Below, piece after piece: positions 1 through 5,572 of a stretch of DNA of 5,660 nucleotides; position 1 is the stretch's first letter; each line of letters begins with the position of its first letter. The stretch lies in assembly GCA_964572855.1 (NCBI GenBank), contig CAZNGF010000094.1, positions 1 through 5,660 of the forward strand, given 5' to 3'. The stretch is from CAZNGF01 sp964572855. GTDB lineage: Bacteria > Bipolaricaulota > Bipolaricaulia > RBG-16-55-9 > JAJCYT01. A model generated the notes under the pieces. It did not search any database. It saw only the letters and a list, made by a program, of their open reading frames with translations, and had not been told where the DNA came from. The position numbers were made by a program, and so were the translations under genes.

Positions 1-2089
1 CGAGGCCGCCATGCTGGGCCAACCCATCTACATGCTCACCCCCGGGGTCGTGGGCTTCAAGCTCACGGGGAGGCTGCGGGAGGGCGTCACGGCCACCGAC
101 CTCGTGCTCACGGCCACGCAGATGCTCAGAAAGCACGGCGTCGTGGGCAAGTTCGTCGAGTTCTACGGCCCCGGCCTGAGCGCCCTGAGCCTGCCGGACC
201 GCGCGACGCTGGCCAACATGGCGCCCGAGTACGGCGCCACCATGGGCTTCTTTCCCGTCGATGACGAGACGCTGCGCTATCTGCGCGGTACGGGGCGCGA
301 CGAAGGGTTGATCGACCTGGTCGAGCGCTACAGCAAGGCGCAGGGCCTGTTCCGCGCCGACGAGACGCCCGATCCCGACTTCGACGACGCGCTGGAACTC
401 GACATGGGCACGGTCGAGCCCAGCCTAGCCGGCCCCAAGCGCCCGCAGGACCGCGTGCCGGTCAAGGATGCCAAGCGCGCCTTCTGGAACGCGCTCCAGC
501 AGGACTTCGGCCAGGAGGCCGAGCTCGACACGTCGGAGGACCCCAAGTACGCCCGCTGGCTCGGCGAGGGCGGCCAGCCCGAGCAGGCTTGGCTCGAACC
601 CCAGCCGCAGCGGCGCGATCTGTACAAGAAGCACCAGGTCCCGGTCGAGCTGCCCGACGGCACGCGCACGGCCATCTCGCACGGCTCGGTCGTGATCGCG
701 GCCATCACGTCGTGCACCAACACCTCGAACCCCTCCGTCATGGTGGGGGCGGGGCTGCTGGCCAAGCAGGCGGTCGAGCGCGGCCTGGACGTCAAACCCT
801 GGGTCAAAACCAGCATGGCGCCCGGTTCCAAGGTCGTGAAGAACTACCTGGAGGCCTCGGGTCTGCTGGCCTACCTGGAGGCGCTGCGCTTCCACATCGT
901 GGGCTACGGCTGCACGACCTGCATCGGCAACTCGGGACCGCTCCCCAATTACATCGCCGAGCCCGTGCGCGAGCACGACCTGGTCGTGTCCGCCGTGCTG
1001 AGCGGGAACCGCAACTTCGAGGGGCGCATCAACCCGCTCACCAAAGCCAACTACCTGGCCAGCCCGCCGCTGGTGGTGGCCTACGCGCTGGCCGGCACGA
1101 TGGACATCGACTTCGACACCGAGCCGCTGGGCCACGACGCCAACGGCGAGCCCGTCTACCTCAAGGACATCTGGCCGACGCAAAACGAGATCCGCAAGGC
1201 GATCGACCACGCGCTCCAGCCCGACATGTTCCGCCAGCAGTACGGCAACGTCTACGACGGCAACGAGCAGTGGAACGCGATCGACATCCCCGCAGGCGAC
1301 CGCTACGCCTGGGACGACGCCTCGACCTACATCCAGGAACCGCCGTTTTTCGTCGGCCTCGCGCCCGAGCCCGACCCCCTGCAAGATATTCGCGGCGCGC
1401 GCGCGCTGGCCCTGCTGGGCGACTCGGTCACCACCGACCACATCTCGCCCGCCGGCGCCATCGCCAAGGACAGCCCCGCCGGCCAGTACCTGCTCGAGCG
1501 TGGGGTCAAGCCGGAAGAATTCAACTCCTACGGCTCGCGGCGCGGCAACCACGAGGTCATGATGCGCGGGACGTTCGCCAACATCCGCTTGAAAAACCTG
1601 CTGGCGCCGGGCACCGAGGGCGGCGTCACGGTTCACCTGCCCACGGATGAGCCCATGAGCATCTACGAGGCGGCCATGAAATACCAACAAGACGGCACGC
1701 CGCTGGTGTTGCTGGCCGGCTCGGATTACGGCATGGGCTCCTCGCGCGACTGGGCGGCCAAGGGCACGGTCCTGCTCGGGGTCAAGGCCGTGATCGCCAA
1801 GAGCTATGAGCGCATCCACCGCAGCAACCTGATCGGGATGGGCGTGCTTCCGCTCCAGTTCCTCGAAGGGGAGGATGCCGAGTCGCTCGGCCTGACCGGG
1901 AAGGAGACCTTCGATATCACCGGCCTGGACGCGCTCGAACCCGGCGCCAAGGTGACGGTCAAGGCGACGTGCGAGGGCGGCGAGCAGACGTTCGAGTCGA
2001 TCGCGCGCGTCGACACGCCGGTCGAGGTCGACTACTACCGCAACGGCGGCATCCTGCAGACCGTGTTGCGCAATTTGCTCGGGGACTGA
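1..2089 (+). CDS. acnA: Aconitate hydratase A, 5'-truncated by window edge
   Basis: Aconitase catalyses citrate-isocitrate isomerisation in the cytosolic TCA cycle using a [4Fe-4S] cluster. The reading frame is already open at base 2 (Glu-Ala-Ala before the Met at 11), so that Met is internal. Numbering from it, the cluster ligands are Cys235 (SCTNTSNP motif), Cys301 and Cys304 (GCTTCIGNSG). Their 66/3 spacing equals that of E. coli AcnA C435/C501/C504, so about 200 N-terminal residues lie upstream of the window. The mobile C-terminal swivel domain is complete: GDSVTTDHISPAG near residue 470, SYGSRRGNHEVM near 500, and GSDYGMGSSRDW at 570-581, whose Ser-Ser-Arg (577-579) corresponds to substrate-binding residues of aconitases. 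The long linker and overall order match the AcnA/IRP-type family (about 900 residues), not AcnB. No frameshift or missing key residue is visible. It ends in TGA three bases before a strong hairpin and is not co-transcribed with the next gene. Family assignment is near certain. 2-methylcitrate dehydratase-type activity cannot be excluded from sequence. Confidence 0.97.
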   Translation, partial: EAAMLGQPIYMLTPGVVGFKLTGRLREGVTATDLVLTATQMLRKHGVVGKFVEFYGPGLSALSLPDRATLANMAPEYGATMGFFPVDDETLRYLRGTGRDEGLIDLVERYSKAQGLFRADETPDPDFDDALELDMGTVEPSLAGPKRPQDRVPVKDAKRAFWNALQQDFGQEAELDTSEDPKYARWLGEGGQPEQAWLEPQPQRRDLYKKHQVPVELPDGTRTAISHGSVVIAAITSCTNTSNPSVMVGAGLLAKQAVERGLDVKPWVKTSMAPGSKVVKNYLEASGLLAYLEALRFHIVGYGCTTCIGNSGPLPNYIAEPVREHDLVVSAVLSGNRNFEGRINPLTKANYLASPPLVVAYALAGTMDIDFDTEPLGHDANGEPVYLKDIWPTQNEIRKAIDHALQPDMFRQQYGNVYDGNEQWNAIDIPAGDRYAWDDASTYIQEPPFFVGLAPEPDPLQDIRGARALALLGDSVTTDHISPAGAIAKDSPAGQYLLERGVKPEEFNSYGSRRGNHEVMMRGTFANIRLKNLLAPGTEGGVTVHLPTDEPMSIYEAAMKYQQDGTPLVLLAGSDYGMGSSRDWAAKGTVLLGVKAVIAKSYERIHRSNLIGMGVLPLQFLEGEDAESLGLTGKETFDITGLDALEPGAKVTVKATCEGGEQTFESIARVDTPVEVDYYRNGGILQTVLRNLLGD

Positions 2090-2091
2090 AG

Positions 2092-2125
2092 ACAAAGCGG
2101 GCGCGTGTCCCCGCGCCCGCTTTGT
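2092..2125 (+). terminator. Rho-independent-type terminator hairpin after acnA
   Basis: A perfect 14-bp inverted repeat (ACAAAGCGGGCGCG, 2092-2105, with its complement at 2112-2125) encloses a 6-nt loop TGTCCC and begins three bases after the acnA stop codon. The stem is G/C-rich at its apex, and the 3' arm ends in TTTGT, which stands in for a T-tract because the following bases are not T-rich. A small second hairpin (GTAAG-tcat-CTTAC, 2124-2137) overlaps its foot. Position and strength support transcription termination of acnA. The lack of a clean downstream T-run is the only weakness. Confidence 0.8.
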
Positions 2126-2136
2126 AAGTCATCTTA

Positions 2137-2171
2137 CCGACAGGGGCTTCGGGGGTTGCTAGGCTGACCCC
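2137..2171 (+). promoter_or_regulatory. Probable leaderless promoter of the CxxC protein gene
   Basis: A -35-like CCGACA (2137-2142, 4 of 6 with TTGACA) is followed after 17 bp by a -10-like TAGGCT (2160-2165, TAnnnT form). The -10 ends only 6 nt before the ATG at 2172, so transcription would start at or next to the A of the ATG. No Shine-Dalgarno sequence lies at a usable distance (the G5 run at 2151-2155 is 16 nt away), which agrees with a leaderless message. This is a consensus match by eye, not a measured start. Confidence 0.5.
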
Positions 2172-2591
2172 ATGGACCGACTCGTGTTCGCCTACAATGC
2201 CGACAGCGGCCTGCTGAACGCGCTCGGGGACTGGACGCACAAGCTCGTCTCGCCGCGGACGTACCCGTGCAGCCTGTGCGCGCTCACCTATTCCCATTTG
2301 GGGATGCGAAGAGAGTGGAAGCGCTTCGTGCAGTCGCTCGACGCCGAGGTCGCCTTCCTGCACCGCGACGAGCTGGCCGCGCGCTACGGGGAACCGAACG
2401 CGGCCCTGCCGGCGGTGTTTCGCGACGACGGCGGCAGGCTGGAACCGCTGATCGAGGCGCCCGAGCTCGACGCCTGCGGCTCGCTGGACGACCTCGTCCG
2501 GCTCGTCTCACAACGCGTGGCGGCTACTTCCAGACCTCCCAGAAACGGCGCTGCACCAGCTCGGCCGACACGCCCTGCGAATCGACCGTGA
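2172..2591 (+). CDS. Conserved-looking small protein with CxxC motif, function unknown
   Basis: This gene encodes 139 residues with no signal peptide or membrane segment, so it is probably cytosolic. The N-terminal half looks like a conserved domain: VFAYNADSG (5-13), a helix with His23, then a SPRTYPCSLCALTY stretch holding Cys33-x2-Cys36, an Arg-Arg-Glu-Trp at 46-49, and FLHRDE (62-67). I recall similar short uncharacterised bacterial proteins starting with a (V/F)YNA(D/N)SG motif followed by a C-x-L-C pair, but I cannot name a function. The Cys pair could be redox-active or bind metal, though no thioredoxin-type context is visible. The ATG is chosen because conserved-looking sequence starts immediately and a -10-like box sits 6 nt upstream. 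From about residue 118 the protein turns into a Pro/Arg/Ala-rich tail. That is exactly the part overlapping the opposite-strand gene, so the functional domain probably ends near residue 116. Confidence 0.8.
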   Translation: MDRLVFAYNADSGLLNALGDWTHKLVSPRTYPCSLCALTYSHLGMRREWKRFVQSLDAEVAFLHRDELAARYGEPNAALPAVFRDDGGRLEPLIEAPELDACGSLDDLVRLVSQRVAATSRPPRNGAAPARPTRPANRP

Positions 2592-2922
2592 CGTGCAGGT
2601 CCATCACGTACTGCTGCCCGTTTTTCGTGACCAGGCAGCGCACCGTGGCGCGAAAGCCCTGCCGGTCCAGCGCGACCTGGGCGCTCTGCGGCTCGACGCG
2701 CACGACGGCGTCGGCCTGCGCGCGGTCCGAGACCACGCGGATGCGGTGCTGGCCCAGCGCGAACTCGAGCCCCTGAAAGATCTCGGACTGCACGCTCTCC
2801 CCGCCCGCCGGGTCGGCGATGGCCACGGTCTCGACCCCGGCCAGCGGGTCGGCCGCGGGCCAGAACACGACGACGGCGGCCACGACGGCCAGCAGCGCCA
2901 CCAGATAGCCGAACTTCTTCAT
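2524..2922 (-). CDS. Small membrane-anchored protein of unknown function
   Basis: This 132-residue protein has an N-terminal MKKFGY followed by a hydrophobic segment at about residues 7-21 (LVALLAVVAAVVVFW). That is a classic membrane anchor or uncleaved signal. There is no lipobox Cys and no clear signal-peptidase I site. The remainder (ADPLAGVETV onward) is a soluble, probably extracytoplasmic domain of alternating strands: a helix around GLEFALGQ, then short strands such as ADAVVRVEP, RATVRCLV and YVMDLHVTV, ending in RRFWEVWK. It has a single Cys, so no internal disulfide. I do not recognise the family. The helix-plus-sheet pattern is vaguely like small envelope proteins of the LptE or DUF4136 kind, which is only an impression. 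The start is backed by AAGGGG 5 nt upstream and a -10-like TAAGAT. It converges on the CxxC gene with a 68-bp overlap and diverges from the NTF2-like gene. Confidence 0.83.
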   Translation of the reverse strand: MKKFGYLVALLAVVAAVVVFWPAADPLAGVETVAIADPAGGESVQSEIFQGLEFALGQHRIRVVSDRAQADAVVRVEPQSAQVALDRQGFRATVRCLVTKNGQQYVMDLHVTVDSQGVSAELVQRRFWEVWK

Positions 2923-2969
2923 TGAGCCCCCTTGGTCGAAATCTTACCGGTTCGGTTGCAAAGCCACAA
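2923..2969 (-). promoter_or_regulatory. Promoter and ribosome binding site of the membrane-anchored protein gene
   Basis: Read on the minus strand, TTGTGG (2969-2964) is followed after 17 bp by TAAGAT (2946-2941), a reasonable -35/-10 pair. A transcript starting near 2934 would have a leader of about 12 nt carrying AAGGGG (2933-2928), which ends 5 nt before the ATG at 2922. The good Shine-Dalgarno here contrasts with its absence before the CxxC gene and cofC, so this genome appears to use both leadered and leaderless starts. Confidence 0.55.
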
Positions 2970-3006
2970 CGTATCGGGACTGGCGCCGTTGCGATACGCG
3001 GATACG
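2970..3006. repeat. Three copies of GATACG/CGTATC in the divergent promoter region
   Basis: CGTATCG (2970-2976) and CGATACG (2992-2998) form a perfect 7-bp inverted repeat with a 15-nt spacer. A further direct copy, GATACG, lies at 3001-3006, eight bases after the copy at 2993-2998. They sit between the two divergent genes and touch a -10-like TACGAT (3003-3008) for the plus-strand gene. A regulator-binding site is possible. In a short GC-rich stretch a 7-bp match can also arise by chance. Confidence 0.3.
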
Positions 3007-3024
3007 ATGGGCGGGAGGGAAACG
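3003..3024 (+). promoter_or_regulatory. Start region of the NTF2-like gene: -10-like box and strong Shine-Dalgarno
   Basis: GGAGG (3014-3018) lies 6 nt before the ATG at 3025, an ideal ribosome binding site, and it decides the start. The ATG at 3007 has no such site and would place the Shine-Dalgarno inside the gene. A TTG at 2932 in the same frame would run through the divergent promoter region. TACGAT (3003-3008) fits a TAnnnT -10 box, with only a weak -35 (CTGGCG, 2980-2985) 17 bp upstream. The ribosome site is convincing and the promoter is tentative. Confidence 0.6.
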
Positions 3025-3441
3025 ATGGAACAGGCATGTGAGCGTGAAATCAAAGAGCTGCACCGGTTTTTCGCGGATTGGTTCGGCGGGCGGCTGCCGC
3101 ACGCGCAGGGCGCGTTCGAGCGCCTGAGCGCGGCGCTCGCTCCCGGGTTCATGCTCGTGACGCCCGACGGGCGCCGCACCGCGCGGGAGGCGCTGCTGGC
3201 CGGACTATGGCAGGCCCACGGGGCGCAGGCGGACCTGTCGATCGCGGTCGAGCGCGTCGAGTGCCGCGCGGTCGTGGACGACGCCTGCCTCATGCTCTAC
3301 GAGGAGTGGCAACGGCGCGGGGACGAGACGGACGCCCGCCTGAGCGCGGCCTGGTTCCGCCGCGCGCCCGGCGCCCCCCACGGCGTCGTCTGGCTGCACG
3401 TGCACGAGGTGGGGTTGCCCGTGGCCGGATCGTCTGATTAG
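3025..3441 (+). CDS. NTF2-like (SnoaL/DUF4440-type) protein
   Basis: The gene encodes 138 residues from the preferred ATG, the usual size for a single NTF2-like alpha+beta cone domain. Supporting pattern: an N-terminal amphipathic helix with EIKELHRFFADWF (8-20), then the typical 'F..L...LAPGFMLVTPDGR' turn entering the first strand, a helix AREALLAGL, strands containing VECRAVVDDACLMLYEEWQ and SAAWFRR, and a closing strand WLHVHEVGLP. Such proteins act as small-molecule binding pockets, as isomerase-like enzymes or as dimeric binding modules. No catalytic His-Asp pair of a known enzyme subtype can be assigned, so the substrate is unknown. It is the first gene of a plus-strand cluster and its stop lies 9 nt before cofC, so it may share a transcript with the F420-type genes. 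Nothing in its sequence shows a functional link to them. Start choice rests on the GGAGG site. Confidence 0.85.
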   Translation: MEQACEREIKELHRFFADWFGGRLPHAQGAFERLSAALAPGFMLVTPDGRRTAREALLAGLWQAHGAQADLSIAVERVECRAVVDDACLMLYEEWQRRGDETDARLSAAWFRRAPGAPHGVVWLHVHEVGLPVAGSSD

Positions 3442-3450
3442 ATCGGGCGC
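3415..3450 (+). promoter_or_regulatory. Possible internal leaderless promoter before cofC
   Basis: TTGCCC (3415-3420), 17 bp, then TTAGAT (3438-3443) ends 7 nt before the ATG at 3451. No Shine-Dalgarno is present (the preceding bases are CGGGCGC). Hence cofC may have its own leaderless start, or it may be translated by coupling from the gene ending 9 nt upstream. The -10 matches only 3 of 6 consensus bases, so this is weak on its own and gains some support from the similar arrangement before the gene at 2172. Confidence 0.3.
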
Positions 3451-4092
3451 ATGACCCTCACCAGCCAACCGCTGACCGCGCTCGTCCCGGCCAAGGGGCG
3501 CGGCGGCAAGAGCCGGCTGAGCCCCGTCCTGAACGCGCACGAGCGCGCGCGGCTGAGCCGCTGGATGCTGGCATGCGTGCTGGACGCCCTCAGGGCCTCC
3601 AGCGACGTGGGCGCCGTGCGCGTGGTCGGGCGCGACCCCGCGCTCGACGCGCTGGCCCGGGTCCACGGGGCGGCCTACGTCCGGGAGCGCGCGGCCTCGC
3701 TCAACGGCGCGCTGCAGCACGAGTTCGACCGCTGTCTGGTGCAGCACGGCCGGGCGCTGATCGCCTTCGGCGACCTGCCGCTGCTCGGCGCGGCCGCCGT
3801 GGACGCGCTGGTCGCGGCGGGCAGCCGAGCAGACCTCGTGCTGGCGCCCGACCGTCGCGGGCGCGGCACCAACGCGCTGCTCTATCGGGGGGAGGCACCG
3901 CTCGACTTGTGCTACGGGCCGGACAGCTTCCCTCGTTATCTCGAACGCGCGCGCCGGGCGGGCTTGACCGTCGAGGTCGTGCGCGACCCCGCGCTCATGG
4001 ACGACCTGGACACGCCGGCGGACTGGGCCCGGCTTCGGTCGTCGCTGGCCCGCTTGGGCTTTGCGTCGGAGGCGTCCTCTGCAGCGCGCTGA
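3451..4092 (+). CDS. cofC: CofC/FbiD-type guanylyltransferase of coenzyme F420 biosynthesis
   Basis: This is a 213-residue single-domain nucleotidyltransferase of the MobA-like GT-A fold, the normal length for CofC/FbiD. Visible signatures: VPAKGRGGKSRL (12-23) for GTP binding, SLNGAL, GDLPLL with metal-ligand candidate Asp108 (107-112), LAPDRRGRGTNAL (131-143), GPDSF (156-160) and DDLDTPAD (184-191) with further metal- and substrate-binding acids. The family transfers GMP from GTP to a phosphorylated three-carbon acid: 2-phospho-L-lactate in archaea, phosphoenolpyruvate in mycobacteria, or 3-phosphoglycerate in some others. The activated product is joined to Fo by CofD/FbiA. Which acid this enzyme uses cannot be read by eye. 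The ATG is preferred because the first strand (LTALVPAKG) starts eight residues in. It has no clear ribosome site. The 3' end overlaps the flavoprotein gene in another frame, which implies translational coupling. No other F420 genes (cofD, cofE, cofG/H) are in the window. Confidence 0.9.
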   Translation: MTLTSQPLTALVPAKGRGGKSRLSPVLNAHERARLSRWMLACVLDALRASSDVGAVRVVGRDPALDALARVHGAAYVRERAASLNGALQHEFDRCLVQHGRALIAFGDLPLLGAAAVDALVAAGSRADLVLAPDRRGRGTNALLYRGEAPLDLCYGPDSFPRYLERARRAGLTVEVVRDPALMDDLDTPADWARLRSSLARLGFASEASSAAR

Positions 4093-5572
4093 CGTGCTGG
4101 TCGTGGGCGCGGGCGGCGCGGGGCTGGCTGCAGCGCTGGCCGCGGCCGAGGCCGGGGCGCGCGTGCTGGTCGCCTGTCGGGCGCCGCTGGGGCGGGCCTG
4201 CAACACCGCGGTCTGGGGCGGCGGCTTCATGATGGCCACCGAGACGTTTTCGGTTCAGGACCACGTCGCGCTCACATTGAAGGCCGGGCGGGGGCTCAAC
4301 GACCCCGCCTTGGTGCACGCCCTGGCCGAGGACGCCAACGACGCGCGCCGCTGGTTCGAGGCCCAGGTCGGGCGGGAGTTCAATCCCAAGCACAACGGCC
4401 AGGGCTACTGGTTCACGGGCGGCGGCGCCGGGTTCTTCGAGGCATTATCCGAGCGCGTACGGCGGGCGCCGCACGTGGCGCTGCTGGAGAACGCGACGGT
4501 CACGTGCCTGCTCGTCGAGGACGGCGTTTGCGTCGGGGCCGAAGGCGTGCGGGGCGGAGCTCCCTTTCGCGTGCGAGCCGGCGCTACGGTGCTGGCGGCC
4601 GGCGGCTACGCCGGGATCTACGCGCGCCACGACAACCCGGGGGACCCCTGCGGCGAGGGGCTCGCGCTGGCGCTGGCAGCCGGGGTCACGGTCCGCGACC
4701 TGGAGTTCGTCCAGTTCTACCCGCTGGGCCTGGCCGAGCCCGACTTGCCCACGTTCATGGCCTTTCGTCCCTTCCCGCCCGCAGCGCGCGTGGTCAACGC
4801 GGCCGGCGAGTCCCTGACCGAGAAACACCTGGACACCGACGACCTGAACGCCGCCGTGGGCGATCACCGCGACCGCTTCTCGCAGCACATCGAGCGCGAG
4901 CGCGCGGGCGGGCCGGTCTATCTGGACCTCAGGGGCGCGGACTGGTCGCGGCTCGACCGCTGGTTCTCGCTCAAGTTCCTGGCGCGCTACGACTTCCCCT
5001 GGGCAACGAAGCCGGCGCGCATCGCGCCCATCGCGCACCACTGCATGGGCGGGGTCGCGATCGACGCGCGCGGCCGCACGGACGTGCCGGGCCTGTACGC
5101 CGCCGGCGAGGCCGCTGCCGGGCTGCACGGCGCCAACCGGCTCGGGAGCAACTCGCTGTCGGCCTGCCTGGTGTTCGGTCGGCGCGCCGGGTCGGAAGCC
5201 GCCCGCAGCGCGCGGGAGGTAGCGGGCGGCAGCGCATTGAGCGACGCCGTTCCCGACGTGATCACGTCCGTGGCCCTCGACGCAGCGTCGCTCGATGCGA
5301 TCCAGCGGTGCTGTTGGGAGCACCTCGGGCTCTTTCGCGATCGGGCGGGGTTGCTGCGGGCACGGGAGCGACTGCGGGCGCTCGCGTCCAACGGCTTCAA
5401 AGCGCGCTGCGCCCGCACCGTCGCCGAGGCCGTGGCGGCGTTCGCGCTGCGCCGCGAGGAAAGCCGCGGCGCGCACGCGCGTTCCGACTTTCCCGAAGAG
5501 CGGGTTGAATGGGGTCAGAGCTTGTTCGCTCGGATGGCGGAAGGACGATTTACCTTCGTTGACTCCCCCTAG
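4061..5572 (+). CDS. FAD-dependent oxidoreductase, fumarate reductase/SdhA/NadB superfamily, divergent active site
   Basis: This 503-residue flavoprotein probably acts in the cytosol, as no signal peptide or haem-binding CxxCH is seen. From the TTG start: Rossmann motif GAGGAG (16-21), CNTAVWGGG (47-55), QFYPLG (218-223), HRDRFS (269-274), AHHCMGG (325-331), AAGEAAAGLHGANRLGSNSL (347-366) and the C-terminal RGAHARSDFP (469-478). The order is that of FrdA/SdhA and L-aspartate oxidase. Conserved catalytic positions by my alignment to E. coli FrdA: Arg270 (R287), His326 (H355) and Arg360 (R390). Differences: the covalent-FAD His is Asn48, so FAD should be non-covalent as in NadB. The QYHP His is Tyr220. 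The RGEGG loop is replaced by a Pro-rich stretch near 233-242. The substrate is therefore probably not plain fumarate or aspartate. The gene overlaps cofC by 32 bp, suggesting co-translation. No iron-sulfur or membrane-anchor partner follows, so it is not a respiratory complex subunit. Start alternatives are CTG 4079 and GTG 4094. Confidence 0.88.
   Translation: MRRRRPLQRADVLVVGAGGAGLAAALAAAEAGARVLVACRAPLGRACNTAVWGGGFMMATETFSVQDHVALTLKAGRGLNDPALVHALAEDANDARRWFEAQVGREFNPKHNGQGYWFTGGGAGFFEALSERVRRAPHVALLENATVTCLLVEDGVCVGAEGVRGGAPFRVRAGATVLAAGGYAGIYARHDNPGDPCGEGLALALAAGVTVRDLEFVQFYPLGLAEPDLPTFMAFRPFPPAARVVNAAGESLTEKHLDTDDLNAAVGDHRDRFSQHIERERAGGPVYLDLRGADWSRLDRWFSLKFLARYDFPWATKPARIAPIAHHCMGGVAIDARGRTDVPGLYAAGEAAAGLHGANRLGSNSLSACLVFGRRAGSEAARSAREVAGGSALSDAVPDVITSVALDAASLDAIQRCCWEHLGLFRDRAGLLRARERLRALASNGFKARCARTVAEAVAAFALRREESRGAHARSDFPEERVEWGQSLFARMAEGRFTFVDSP
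4068..4081 (+). promoter_or_regulatory. Shine-Dalgarno GGAGG ahead of an alternative CTG start
   Basis: GGAGG (4068-4072) lies inside cofC, 6 nt before an in-frame CTG at 4079, the ideal spacing. The TTG at 4061 has no comparable site upstream, and the GTG at 4094 is too far away (21 nt) and would start within the first Rossmann strand. Initiation at CTG would give a protein beginning Met-Gln-Arg-Ala-Asp just before VLVVGAG, with a 14-bp overlap with cofC. CTG starts are rare in bacteria, so either start remains possible. Confidence 0.4.

Noticed and set aside
589..1650. A 353-codon frame inside acnA on the plus strand
   Set aside because: It is a +1 shadow with Arg/Ala/Gly-rich composition and no recognisable motif.
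425..2095. A 556-codon open frame antisense to acnA
   Set aside because: Long antisense frames are expected opposite GC-rich genes. Its translation is Arg/Val/Ala/Gly/Asp-biased without domains, while the plus strand encodes an unmistakable aconitase.
2131..2139. ATCTTACCG occurs twice (2131-2139 and 2941-2949)
   Set aside because: The second copy is explained as a minus-strand -10 box (TAAGAT). The first has no suitable -35 or gene to drive, so the match is probably chance.
2932..3024. A longer NTF2-like protein starting at TTG 2932 or ATG 3007
   Set aside because: The added residues do not resemble the domain, they run through a divergent promoter region, and the best ribosome site belongs to ATG 3025.
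3205..4239. A 344-codon minus-strand frame across the NTF2-like gene and cofC
   Set aside because: It is low-complexity, domain-free antisense to two well-supported genes and has no ribosome site.
4445..5476. Long minus- and plus-strand frames (343 and 334 codons) inside the flavoprotein gene
   Set aside because: They are shadows of the flavoprotein frame, whose motifs are continuous from the Rossmann motif to RGAHARSDFP.
5559..5564. TTGACT near the end of the flavoprotein gene as a -35 box
   Set aside because: No -10-like hexamer lies 16-19 bp downstream.
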